A DNA stretch of 64,000 nucleotides from positions 75,888,346 to 75,952,345 of the forward strand of contig CM077157.1 of assembly GCA_039583875.1 (NCBI GenBank). Direction: 5' to 3'. Source of the DNA: Platanthera guangdongensis (taxonomy: Eukaryota; Streptophyta; Magnoliopsida; Asparagales; Orchidaceae). A program made the position numbers and the translations under genes. This document shows positions 21,173 to 32,389 of the stretch, in pieces (position 1 is the first letter of the stretch; each line of letters begins with the position of its first letter). The notes under the pieces are model-generated. The model saw nothing but the letters and a program-made list of their open reading frames with translations. It searched no databases and was not told where the DNA came from.

Positions 21173-23952
21173 ATGGCTCCCAAGCTGGAAGAGAACGTAA
21201 ACGAAGGCTATGAGCTCGTGCGAGGTGCATTCGACGACAGTGATCAGGAAATCAAATCAGTGATAACCCTACTCAGCGATTCAGGACTGGAATACTTGGT
21301 TTCAGAGCCAACCAAGATATGGAAGAAAGAAGTGATTGAATTTCTTACTGGAGCAACTGTGGACGACTCTGGATCCAGAATCAAATCCAGAGTGCATGGA
21401 ACCAAGGTCAAGGTTTCACCCAAGTCTTGAGAAAGGTACTTCAGCTACCTAAGATTCAAGAAGAAGAGGAAGTGACCACATCTAAGACTAGAGAAGCACT
21501 CACTTGGTGTGGTCTTGATCCTAAGATGAAAATAGGATCAGTTTTCAACAGGAAAGGGATGAACAATCAAGGCAAATTCCTGTCTGAAGTTGTAGGCAAG
21601 GTTATTCTAAGCAAACCAGGAGGGCATGACAGGGTGTCAGCCTCTATGTTCAGTATCATGACCAGGATCATCTTCAACCTTAAGACAGACTGGTCTATGA
21701 TTGTCTTTGAGAAAGTAAAAGAAAGTCTGAAGAAGCCCAATCTGGGCAGGATACTAAGTCTCTACCTGGCTGGATCAATTCCAGAGGTAATGAGCTCTGC
21801 TGCAGGAACAAAAATCAATCACATGAGGAGAATGGACTCAAGGATATTCTCTAGATGGGAAAGGGTGCTGGTGTCAAAGGAATTGACCACCCCTAAGAAA
21901 CAAGCTTCTAAGAAAGACTCTCCTCCCAGGAAGAAGAGGAAGACTGCTGCTGTGCCTCAAGAGCCATCCAGCAGCTCAGGCAGTGAAGAACATGTGGTCT
22001 TCACTCCTGATAGTCCAATGGATAAGGCTGCAGACAAGTCACCTGCTCCTCATGAGCCAGCTGACATCCAGGGGGAGCTTCCAGGTGTAGCAGAACCATC
22101 TACACTGGAGAGTGAACAAGCCACCCTCCTCATTCAAGAGGTACTTGTTGACCTTAATACTTTGAATTTTTCTATAATAAATTCTGATTTGTCTGATGAT
22201 CATCAGCAAAATCAGCCAGCAACTCAAGAACCAGATGTTGTTCTCCAAGACACATCTGTTGTAGCTGATAAAACCAGTACATCTCCTGCACAGTCTCCAG
22301 CAGAATACACAATGGAAGATCTATTTCTGAATTTAGATCAGGATGATTTTGATATGGAAAAGAATGCTGCTGATGCAGTGGAGGATGCTGCTGCTGAGGG
22401 GGAGAATTTGAATATTCAAGAAGAGCCTATAAGGCTAGATACTGAGAAGGCACAAGATGTGCACATTGAAACACCATCCAGCCCTAAGGATAGGGTGGAT
22501 ATAGCCAGTACATCAGAATCTGAAGATGATGAAGCTGAGCAAGCTAAGAAAAAGAAGTTCTTTGTTTTCAAAAGAAGGAGTCAAAGCTATAAGAAAGCTC
22601 TCCAAACTGTTGCACAACACTCCTTAGTTCAACAACCTCCATCCACTGATTACAGTGCTCTACTGCTTGCCATGCAAATCAAGATGGATGAACAAAGGAA
22701 GGCTTTGGAAACTTATGTTGATGAAGGGCACAAGGCACTACAATCTGATCTGGGACAGGAAATCAAGTCCATAAGGTTTGAAATGAACCTTAATAAAAAG
22801 GAAATGACTGATTGTTTTACAAAGGGTGCTCATACAGTGGTCTATCTGGCTAAACATCAAGAAACAATCAAAGAGAAAGTAGAAGATATAGCACTAAAGC
22901 AAGGCTATGTGCTGGAGAATCAACTCAGGATGAATGATAATTTGACTGCATCTCACAATGCAATAGTCACTGAAATAAAGACTAAGTCTACTGAACCATC
23001 AACCTCCTCTGCTACTGCCAAAGCTGATTTTGATAAATTCTTTCAAGCTGAACTAACTGCTGTCAAGACTGCCATCAAGGACTCACAAAAGGTCATTTCT
23101 GAACAGCTTATCAAGCTAAGACCTTTCTTTAAAGAGGGCATAAGGTATTTGGATAGCCAAATCAGGTTTCAGAAAGATGATGTGAGAGATCATGTAGCCC
23201 AAGAAGTCATAAAGGGGGAGAGAGTGTTAGTCAAGGCCAGTTCTGAGCATGTCAAATGGATTTCAAATTCAATCAGGGCTACACTTGGATATCCTCCCCT
23301 GTGTGATGACAATGAAATAGCTGAATCTGGTATTCAAGGAACATATCTTGGAGGTGAGCAACAGGCAGTGGCTGATGTAATCTATCCACCTCCAGATTTT
23401 GAAATGATTCATGCAGATATAAGCACAATGTATAGTCCAACTGCTGGTAAGCCTAATATTATTCTGGAAAAGGTTGTTCAACCTATCACAGCTGCTATGC
23501 AAGAGGCTTTGGACAAAGAAGAAGAGACTAGGCTATCAAAGAAGAAGTTCAGGGAACTTGCTGAACAAAAACCTGATTTTGAACAGTGGAGCCCTACTTC
23601 TAGGAACATCATTCTCACTGCATGGAAAGCGGCCAAGGACAATGCCCATGAGAGGAACAAGTGGTTCTCAGAGGCAGAATGGAGGAAACATGAAAGTAGG
23701 CAGGAAGCCATTGTCCAACATAGAAGGAAGGCTAAGTTAGGAAAGCTACCTCCTACAGCTGTGGAGCCTAGCAAGTACTTTCCTAAGCCCTATCATTATT
23801 TTGAAAGACAAAAGATCAAGGCTGAAGAACAGAAGAAGAAGGACTCCAAAGGGAAGAAGATTGCTGAAGCTGAGCCTGCTGCTGCTGCTGCTGTGAAAGC
23901 TAAAGTACAAGCTGGAAAAGGCATAGTCATTAAGGAACCAGAGCAGAATTAG
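21173..23952 (+). pseudogene. Third ORF of SIRE family A, one -1 frameshift from intact (85 + 841 codons)
   Basis: ATG 21173 (MAPKLEENVNEGYELVRG) opens 85 codons to TGA 21428-21430; a second frame from 21427 runs 841 codons to TAG 23950-23952. A one-base back-step at CAAGTCTTGA joins them, and the joined product aligns through the break with ORF3 of family B (SPTVLTEVFGLL against SPKS-LRKVLQL; KFLADVVGKVLLGK against KFLSEVVGKVILSK). Features: an N-terminal globular region (about 1-220), a basic NLS-like PRKKRK (second-frame residues 167-172), acidic and Ser/Pro-rich linkers, a long charged helical or coiled-coil stretch (about 410-640), and a Lys/Ala-rich tail. I see no signal peptide or membrane segment, so an envelope role is not supported. 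In position it matches the extra or env-like ORF of SIRE elements; the function is unknown. The break may be a recent deletion or a programmed -1 shift. Confidence 0.8.
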
Positions 23953-24247
23953 ACTAAGATTAAACTGAAAAATGTTGTAATCTGTTACATCAAACATTTT
24001 GTGTAAATCATTGAAAATGTGTTAAATGTATAAACAGTTTTTGTTACACAAATTTCATGATTGTTCTGATGAATGTGTCTAATTCTTGTTTGTTCTGTGA
24101 TGCTGAATGAGTATACATGTGTGCTTTATTACATGTTTAAGTTTAACTCTGTTGTCATATATCTGGTTTACTTCATTTTATAATTTTTAATTATGAGTGA
24201 TGTATATCATTGACTAAGGGTTATGACTTCTCCAAATAGGGGGAGAT
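23953..24247 (+). other. 3' untranslated region and polypurine tract of young copia
   Basis: AT-rich 295 bp after ORF3 with no reading frame of note. It ends in AAATAGGGGGAGAT (24234-24247), the polypurine tract that would prime plus-strand synthesis, directly before the LTR TGTTGG. Confidence 0.85.
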
Positions 24248-26306
24248 TGTTGGGTACATTGGTCAAATGTACCTGATTTGAAGAAGCCTCACCTAACTCA
24301 ATGATATACATCATAGTGTATTTGATGTTTGTTTGAGTTACTTGTGCAGGTTAGGAATACACTGGACTGAAGCTAAAAATTCTAAGTCCATGTGTCGACA
24401 CCCAGAGGGAAAGTGTCGACACTTGAGAAAGCTTGTGTCGACACCCAGACAAGCAGTGTCGACACTTGGAGTCATTGTGTCGACACCTGGGAAGAAGAGT
24501 CGACACCAGTCAGAAAGTGTCGACACTTGGAGCTGTGTCGACACTCAGTGAAGAAGAATGCAGAAAAGCTGTGTCGACACTTAGCAGAAGTGTCGACACC
24601 TAGAAGAGCTGAGTCAACACCACAAAGTGTCGACACTTGAAGTAAGTGTCGACACTCAGCAAAAGTCTGCAGAATCTAAGTACAAGTGTCGACACTCAAC
24701 ACAATGTGTCGACACTATGCAGAAGAGTCAGCATTTGAAGTAAGTGTCGACACTCAGCACAATGTGTCGACACACAACCAGAGGAGTCAACACTTGAAGA
24801 AAGTGTCGACACTCAGCACAATGTGTCGACACTTAGTTGAAGACTCTACACTTGAAGAAAGTGTCGACACAAAGAGCTGTGTCGACATTTAGTAAAGATC
24901 AGAAAAGTTACAAAATATTCTAAGTACAAGTGTCGACACTAAAGGAATGTGTCGACACTCAGCTGAAGAAACAAAAGTGAAGACTTGTGTCGACACCAAG
25001 AAGCAGTGTCGACACTTGACAGTTTCAACACATAAAGTTGTGTCGACACAAAGGAGTTGTGTCGACACTTAGAAGAATACAGTTGCAGAATGAAGTACAA
25101 GTACTTGTGTCGACACTCAATTTCAGTGTCGACACATGCAGAAGAAACTGTGTCGAGACATACAAGGAATTGTGTCGACACCTTGTAGACTTGTGTCGAC
25201 ACTTATACAACATGTGTCGACACTTGGCCTATAAGTGTCGACACTTAAGAACAGAAAGTCTCGACACTATCTGACAGTTAGAAGAATTTCAAGAAGTGAC
25301 TGGTTGACAAGACAGCTGCCGATCCAGCCGGTCTACATCAACTGTCAGTGATATCAGAAGTCTGTTATGAACCGGACCAGCCGGTTACCATGAAGGAAGC
25401 CTATAAATAGGCACTCATAGTCTACAGAAGATATGATTGAGATTAAGAGATTGATTGTTGAAGTAATATAGAAGTGGTTGACAAAGTTTTTACAGAGAGA
25501 GTTCAGATCTTTGTAAAAGTGATAGATTGAGGATCAACACAAGAAGATCTTGCTGTGCATCAGCAGATCTAAGAAGTTGGAGAGAGAGAGCTCCAACTAA
25601 GTATTCAGTCTTTGGAACTAAGGCTGAGAAGAAGAATTCAGAGTCTTCTGGATTTCAAGAAGCAGAGGTCAAGGAACAACTGCAGAAGATTCAGACTAAT
25701 TCAGTTCTAATCAAGAAGCTTTGAAGGAAGCTAAGTCAGTTTGGATCTAACTGAGTTCTTCCAAGAACTCTTCAAGAATCTCTCAACTCCTCTCCTATTT
25801 CTGAGTTGTAGAGTTATCTACTTTACTTTCTATTTTAAATTGTAGGATCCATTGGATCTGAGAGAATTGTAAGCCTATTTTATAAAGGCTGAGGGTAGGG
25901 CTTGGTTGCCTGAGTGTAGGAGTTGAAGAACTCTGAGTGTAGGCCTTAATTGGCTGAGTGTAGGCCTAGGTGGCTGAGTGTAGGCCTTTTGGCTGAGTGT
26001 AAGGCTTTGGGCCTAAGGTAGGAACCTAGTTTGGTTCTGAGTTAGTGGAGAAGTTTGGCCGAATCTAGTACACTGCTAGATAGGCGAAGGGGGAAAGTGG
26101 ATGTACCCAAAGATTGGGGAACCACTATAAATTAGTGTGTTTGCTGTGGTGTGCTGTGTTGTGCTGTGAATTAATTGTTTGATTTCTGTAATTGCTGTTA
26201 GCTGTAGTAATCTGTGAAATAATTGTTGTGCTGCCAACAAAGTTTTAAAAAGGTTTAGGTCACCTATTCACCCCCCCCTCTAGGTGTTTAGGTACCATAT
26301 CTTTCA
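24248..26306 (+). repeat. 3' LTR of the young copia
   Basis: 2059 bp, near-identical to 13283-15340 (offset 10,965). The palindrome array is at 24392-25267 and TATAAATA at 25402-25409. It ends ctttca and is followed by the target copy cgttc at 26307-26311. The site at 24632 keeps GTGTCGACAC where the 5' LTR has GTGTCAACAC. Confidence 0.97.
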
Positions 26307-27497
26307 CGTTCCTTCGGGTAGATATGTGAAGTCCCCGTTGTTTAGAGTCCGTAAGCGAGAACAGACATATGCATGATGTGTGAAGCCTACCCGGACATGT
26401 TGGTCTGGATCGGTGATGTTTCATTGCATATATGCCGGAGAAGACTCCGTGCTATTGATTGTTTTTCGGGTTTTCTACGCGGTAAATTGCAGCAGGGAGC
26501 CTTGGGGATAAACCCAAAGGTGCACCCGGAAAACTGGGTGGATGCGAGATCTTACCAACTTGGTGGCCTGAGAGCCAACTTGAACATAACCGGGTTATGT
26601 GAATTGTGATGGAAATGGGACTCGGTGGAAGTTTGACAACTGGCTTAAATTGTTGTTGTGATGTGAGCATGGGTTAGATGGAACCGTACCCGTTCTATGT
26701 CGTTCGGTTAAAGAGACCTAAGGGTACGTGGCACTTGCCGTTGGCATAGATTAGGGTCTTCGGCGGTCAATGGCTTAAATTGTCGTGACCCAGCCCAGGA
26801 AGACAAATTGCTCATAGGTTTGGCCGTCAAAGTGGCGGTGGTGAGTCCGGAATGTCTATGGCTATAATTGACGTGACATCGACCAGTTCACCTAGAATGT
26901 GCCCTGAGAGCACGGGGTGTGTGGCCGTGCGAGCCAACGTCTGTGATGAAATGATTTTGGTTATATACTGCTCGCTTATGCTAATGAAATGCAGCGAAGG
27001 AGCATCGCCGCCCCGAGTTGGGGGTGGGATCGTTATAATTTGGTCAGCATTGCTGACCGTTGCCTTGTTTTGCCACCGTGCGGTGGTTTGTTTCTTGCAG
27101 GTGCTGCTGGACCAAGTGGTCAATAGCGGGCTAAAGCCCAAGTGCGAAGCCGGCCCTCGAAGGCCTAATTGGAAGTGTTTACTGTTTTATTCATGTATGA
27201 CCGGCCTGTGTGCCGTGGTTTGTAAATCATGTAATATCAAGTGAAACATTTTGTAAGGCCTTAAGGCTTGTGTTGGTATTTGTATAATATTCCTATTTTG
27301 GATTAGTGGACATTCATGCTTTAGTGCTGGGTTCTTATTTGCAACTTTTAAAAACTGCTTCCGCTAGAATGCTCTGTGTAGGATGTTGATTGGTTGGATG
27401 GTTTCCATGAGTAACCACCCGGTCTGTCTGTGGCATACGGCGTCGGGCCCCGGCCGCACCTACTGCTATATGCTATGCACAGATAGGGGGCGTTACT
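26307..27497 (+). repeat. Tekay-1 5' LTR, right piece
   Basis: Resumes at the duplicated cgttc and matches the 3' LTR from cgttccttcaggtagatatg (33498) to its end. Its last bases read gcgttact where the 3' LTR has gcattaca. Small reading frames here are not conserved proteins. Confidence 0.93.
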
Positions 27498-27500
27498 ATT

Positions 27501-27512
27501 TGGTATCAGACT
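27501..27512 (+). promoter_or_regulatory. Tekay-1 primer-binding site
   Basis: TGGTATCAGACT shortly after the LTR end; ten bases match the initiator tRNA-Met complement. Confidence 0.75.
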
Positions 27513-27895
27513 ACTGGTTTTGGTCGGGCTTAACGTGAATTCGTGGGCGAATTCTTTTTCAGGGGTGGTGAGAACATTGTTTGTGTCATCGTTATAACAG
27601 TAAAAGAACCCATGAATGTCCACTTAGGAATGCAAATACGCGTGTTTGAGGAACTTGCGTGTTCCTATAATTTCTGTTTTCAATTTATTTGGTCGCTTAA
27701 TGGTGTTTTGTACCACTATAGGTGACCAGAAGTGGTGTTGGGCCGTCAGAACGCCGAGTTTCTGAGGCTAGCAGTGCACCAGATGTTGCTCCTGCAACAC
27801 CTCTATCGGCTGAGAATATACGATTGGTGGCTGAAGCGGTGTTGGCCGTGATAAATGCGCAGCCTGCAAGGCAAACGTAGCAGCCCGCTCCTGTG

Positions 27896-28876
27896 ATGGA
27901 GCAGGAACCTCTTCAAGAGGCTGAGCCGAGGAGAGTGGAGCAAGTGGTTGTGAAACCGGTGGTGCCAAGGAGGGCAACCGAGAGGCAGCTTAAGCATGTA
28001 ATGAGCTTTAACACTCCGTTATTCTCGGGGTTGGGAACCCCATCTCAGGCTGAAGACTGGCTCTCCAGGGTGAAGAGAGTCATGACAGTAACGGAGACGG
28101 AGGAGTGGCAAATGACCACCATTGCTACGTTCCTTTTGGACGGTGAAGCGAGATTATGGTGGGAAGGTTTGGAGCTACATCATTTGAGAGGTAGACAACT
28201 GACAAACGTCTCGATGGAAGAGTTCTCGGGATTGTTCTTAGCAAGATACCTCCCTTCTACTCAGAGGATTTCGATGGAGAACGAATTTCTGAAGTTGTTT
28301 CAGGGTGAGAAGTGCGCGGATGAATATCTCCATGAGTTCACTCGTTTGAGTCGATATGCTAGCTCCACCATCATGGATGAGGAGCGCATGACTAATCGCT
28401 TCTATGAAGGCTTGAGAGATAAGTTGCGATTATTACTCTCAGGGCCGATGACACAGGATTTCTTAACCTTGGTCAATACTGCCCGGTCCTTGGAGAAGGA
28501 CATGAAGAATGTACAAGCAAAGAAAAGCTTGGGTGATAGGAAATCTGAATTTAAAGTGCCGACTACTTCAAAGTCCGGCTATCGGAGGTCTTTCAAGAAG
28601 CATAGGACTTCGGGTCCAGCTCCTTCTGGTGCTTCTGGGGCGACTACGGGTCGGACCCCGGGCACGTGTTTTACTTGTGGAAAGACGGGGTATTTTGCCC
28701 GTGACTGTTGGAGCGGACGCCCTAAGTCCGAGAGAAAGCCGGGAGCTACTTATGAAGAGAAGGGCAAGGCGGTGGAGTCGACCGCATCCCACTATGCTCC
28801 GGCCCAACCGAGGGTCTATAATCTTGGCCAACAGGAGGCCATCAAACAAGCTGATGTGGTGACAGGTACGGTTTAA
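27896..28876 (+). pseudogene. gag: Tekay-1 Gag
   Basis: Capsid domain of the gypsy retrotransposon-gag type: TPSQAEDWLSRVKRVMTVTE, WQMTTIATFLLDGEARLWWEG, EFSGLFLARYLPSTQRI, EYLHEFTRLSRYA, TNRFYEGLRDKLR. A C-terminal knuckle CFTCGKTGYFARDC has Tyr (TAT 28691-28693) where the zinc-binding His should be. The open frame extends upstream of 27896 to about 27722, but an in-frame TAG at 27878-27880 breaks it, so the original N-terminus is longer and its ATG is not resolved. The 27498-27722 leader shows nothing else. The frame ends at TAA 28874-28876 if unspliced. A consensus intron starts at 28866, just before that stop, and would fuse gag to the protease frame. Confidence 0.85.
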
Positions 28877-28941
28877 TTTATAGCAAGTCAATTTCCTTAA
28901 ATACTTGTTATGCACATGTTACCTTACCACTGCTTGTTTAG
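28866..28941 (+). other. Probable 76-nt phase-1 intron between Tekay-1 gag and protease
   Basis: ACAG|GTACGG at the left and TGCTTGTTTAG|GA at the right. Removal joins the gag frame (codon begun by G at 28865) exactly to the protease frame from 28942 and removes the gag stop at 28874. Tekay-2 has the corresponding GT...AG pair at 39451-39521 in the same codon position. Confidence 0.65.
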
Positions 28942-31900
28942 GATTTGTATTGATTTGTGAAAATCCGGCACGAGCACTCTTCGATACGGGAGCTTCACAT
29001 TCCTTCTTGTCCGAAGGATTTATATCACGCATCGGAGTCCCTTCTTCGATGGCGAAGGATAACTTGGATGTGTTGTTGCCCAATGGGTGTTCGATGCGAG
29101 CGGATAGGATCTGCGATGTTAAGATTCGTATCAGGGATCAGGAGTTCGACCTGCAGGCGTCTTTACTTCCGTTGGCAGAGTTCGACGTTATATTTGGCAT
29201 GGACTGGCTCTCGGAGCAGCAGGACTATATTGACTGCGGTCGCAAGGAAGTCAAGCTGGGAGCAAGTCGTGAGACGACTTTTACGGGCTTAAAGGGGTCG
29301 AGCAAGACGTTGATGTCTTCTCTTCAGGTGGTGAAGGCGGTTCGTGCCGGTGCAGAACTGTTCTTTACACTAGTGGAGGTTGCAAAACTGAAGCCCGCAT
29401 TGGATAGTATTTCAGTGGTATCGGAATACCCTGATGTGTTCCCCGCAGATCTTCATGGAGCCCCGCCTCAACGGGAGATAGATTTTATGATTGAGCTAGT
29501 GCCAGGTGCAAAGACTGTGTCACGATCTCCTTATCGGCTAGCGCCTAAGGAAATGGCGGAGCTGAAAGTTCAACTGCAAGAGTTGTTGGAGCAAGGGTAT
29601 GTGCGCCCGAGTTCTTCACCTTGGAGCGCACCGGTCCTCTTTGTTAAGAAGAAGGACGGAAGCTTGAGGCTATGTATTGATTATCGGGAGCTCAACAAGT
29701 TGACGGAGAAGAACAAGTACCCAATCCCCCGGATTGATGATCTTTTTGATCAGTTACTCGGGTCGACGGTGTACTCGAAGTTGGATCTCAAGGCTGGGTA
29801 CTATCAGCTGCGAATAAGGGAGAGTGATATTCCGAAGACATCGTTTAGTATGAGATACGGGCATTATGAGTTTACGGTCATGCCGTTTGGGCTGACTAAT
29901 GCACCGTCAGTGTTCATGGATTTGATGAACATGACTTTCAGGGAGTACTTGCACCATTTTGTGATCGTCTTCATCGACGATATTTTGGTGTACTCGCAAA
30001 GTGAGGAAGATCACTTCAAGCATCTTCACTTGGTTCTGGAGACGTTAAGGAGAAATCAGTTGTATGCCAAGTTCTCGAAGTGCTAGTTTTGGTTGTCCTC
30101 AGTGGCGTTCCTCGGTCATATAGTGAGTGGAGAGGGTATTGCTATGGATCCGGTGAAGATTGTTGCGATACGGGAGTGGCCTGAGCTTGCTACGGTAGCG
30201 GAAGTCCGGAGCTTTTTGGGGCTTGCCGGCTATTATAGGCGCTTCGTAGAGAACTTCTTGCAGATAACGTTACCTCTCACTACTTTGACGAGGAAGGATC
30301 ATAAGTTCGTTTGGACGCCAGAGTGCACGCGAGCTTTCGAGGAGTTGAAGTGTCGGTTGACCACGACTCCTGTGCTGAGTTCGTCATGTGGGACCGAAGG
30401 CTATGAGATTTATAGTGATGCTTCGGGCAGTGGTTTGGGTTGCGTGCTACTGCAACACGGAAGTGTAATTGCTTATGGCTCGAGACATCTAAAAGTGCAT
30501 GAAAGGAACTATCTGGTCCATGACTTGGAGTTAGCGGCCGCGATTTTTGCCTTGAAGCTGTGGAGACACTATTTGTACGGTGTGAAGATTGATATCTACA
30601 CCTATCATAAGAGTCTAAAGTATCTTATTGATCATAAGGATCTGAATATGCGGCAGCGTAGATGGATGGAGTTCCTGGGGACTATACATTGAAGATCCAC
30701 TACGTGCCTGGTAAAGAGAATGCGGTTGCGGACGCGTTGAGTCGCCGAGCCCCAGCTCAAGCCAATTGGCTATCGGTGCATGATGAGCGGTTGGTGCGGG
30801 AGTTGGAGGCGTTGGAGATTGTTTGTGTGGACAGGCAATCAAGTGGTGAAGCAGTTCTGAATTAGACTGAAATCCAATATGACATGGCTGATCGTATTCG
30901 GCAGGCTTTGGATATGGATGCTCATATGAAGCAGTTCATGGTGGAGGCTCTGGATGGGTCAAATTCCCAATTCGTCGTGGAGGATGGATTACTTTGGAAG
31001 GATGGTCGTCTGTGCGTCCCAAGTGTGGGTAATTTGCGGGTGGAGTTGTTGTACGAGGCACACCATACCAAGTACTCGATTCACCCGGGGAGCACAAAGA
31101 TGTACCGTGATGTGAAGAAACTATTTTGGTGGCCGGGTTTGAAGAAAGATGTGGCGCTCTACGTAGCGAAGTGCCAAACTTGCGCCTTGGTGAAGGCGGA
31201 CTGCCAAAAGCCGGGAGGATTTCTTAAGTCCTTTCCTATTCCGGAGTGGAAATTTGAAGACATCTCTATGGAGTTTGTGCACAGTTTGCCAAGGTCGCAA
31301 AAGGGGAACGACACCATTTGGGTGGTTGTTGATCGGTTAACGAAGGTGTCGCATTTCATTCCACATAGGAAGGATGATCCGGTGGAGAAGTTGGCAAAGC
31401 TTTATGTGGATAACATAGTACGACTTCATGGTGTGCCCCGCAACATCGTGAGTGACCGAGATGGCCGGTTCATGTCCAATGATTGAAGGCTTGTGCGGCA
31501 AATGTTGGGAACAAAGCTGAAATTCAGCACAGCCTTCCATCCGCAAACGGATGGGCAGACCGAGAGGGTCAATAGAACCATGGAAGACATGCTCCGCATG
31601 TGTGTCTTGGATTTTGGAAAGCAGTGGGAAGACCACCTATATTTGGTGGAGTTCGCATACAACAATAGCTACCAAGCGAGTATTCAGATGGCGCCTTTCG
31701 AGGCCCTATATGGTAGAAAATGTCGCACGCCGTTGTCTTGGTTAGAAATGGGTGAGTCAAAGTTATATATGCGATCAGAAGTGGAGGATGCTACTTCTTT
31801 GGTGAGAACCATTCGGGAGAGGTTGCTTATCGCTCAGGACCGGCAAGCGAAGTACTATAATGCCAAGCACAGGAACGTGGAGTTCGCTGTGGGCGACTAT

Positions 31901-32389
31901 GTGTACCTAAAGATCAAGCCGTTCAAGGGTGTCTCGCGGGTGCGGCGATTGAAAAAGCTAAGCGCGAGGTACCTTGGGCCGTTTGAGGTTCTAGAGCGAG
32001 TCGGTGAAGCGGCCTATCGGTTGAAGCTTTCAGTGGAGCTTAGTGGTTTACATGATGTATTCCATATTTCGGTGCTTCGGAAGGCAGTGCAAGAGCCTAC
32101 GCAAGTGACCGCGGTTGATCAAGTGCTGGTGGATAGTGGGCTGACGACAAAGGTCAGGCCCGTGCGGATTGAGGACTCCGAGGTCAAGCGGCTACGCAAT
32201 AAAGAGATCAGGATGGTCAAGGTCCGGTGGGACAATTGCGGTCGTGAGGAGCTCTCTTGGGAGAGAGAGCAGACTATGCTTGACGAATATCCGGAGTTGT
32301 TCCGCTCAGGTACAAATTTTGGTTTTGTACATGTCTTTCCTTTATATAATTTCGAGGACGAAATTATTTTAAGAGGGGGAGAGTTGTAA
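28942..32389 (+). pseudogene. pol: Tekay-1 Pol with chromodomain
   Basis: Order: protease ([16 protein letters not shown], catalytic DTG), reverse transcriptase ([44 protein letters not shown], catalytic FIDD near 29970), RNase H ([24 protein letters not shown]), integrase (HHCC zinc region; core second D in IVSDRDGRF and E in [12 protein letters not shown]), and a chromodomain (RPVRIEDSEVKRLRNKEIRM, VRWDNCGREELSWERE) near 32157-32310. Breaks: TAG 30084-30086, a frameshift near 30680, TAG 30863-30865, TGA 31484-31486. The first integrase acid is GAG (31271-31273, MEFV) where MDFV is usual. The chromodomain is thought to guide integration to heterochromatin marks. The final TAA lies inside the LTR start, so pol reads through the polypurine tract. 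Confidence 0.92.
32371..32384 (+). promoter_or_regulatory. Tekay-1 polypurine tract
   Basis: AAGAGGGGGAGAGT immediately before the 3' LTR TGTAAC. Confidence 0.85.

Larger units (their letters stand above)
13283..26306 (+). mobile_element. Complete, recent Ty1/copia SIRE-type element, family A
   Basis: 13,024 bp from TGTTGGGTACATTGG to CTTTCA, with 2058/2059-bp LTRs and a perfect target duplication cgttc (13278-13282 and 26307-26311). Internal order: tRNA-Met PBS, gag, in-frame TAA, pol (protease, integrase, RT, RNase H), palindrome-rich spacer, third ORF, polypurine tract. I aligned the two LTRs by eye: 4 substitutions (13667/24632, 14865/25830, 15050/26015, 15194/26159), all transitions, and one C-run indel. 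A large gag with two zinc knuckles, a third ORF and palindrome-rich LTRs fit the Sirevirus group. It sits in the Tekay-1 5' LTR. Confidence 0.97.

Noticed and set aside
21173..23952. Envelope gene of an endogenous retrovirus-like element
   Set aside because: No signal peptide, membrane anchor or furin-like site is visible; basic NLS-like and coiled-coil features dominate.
26373..27244. Small frames (78-130 codons) conserved between 26852-27244 and 34046-34438
   Set aside because: They are conserved only because both are copies of the Tekay-1 LTR; differences are not biased to synonymous positions as far as I can see.
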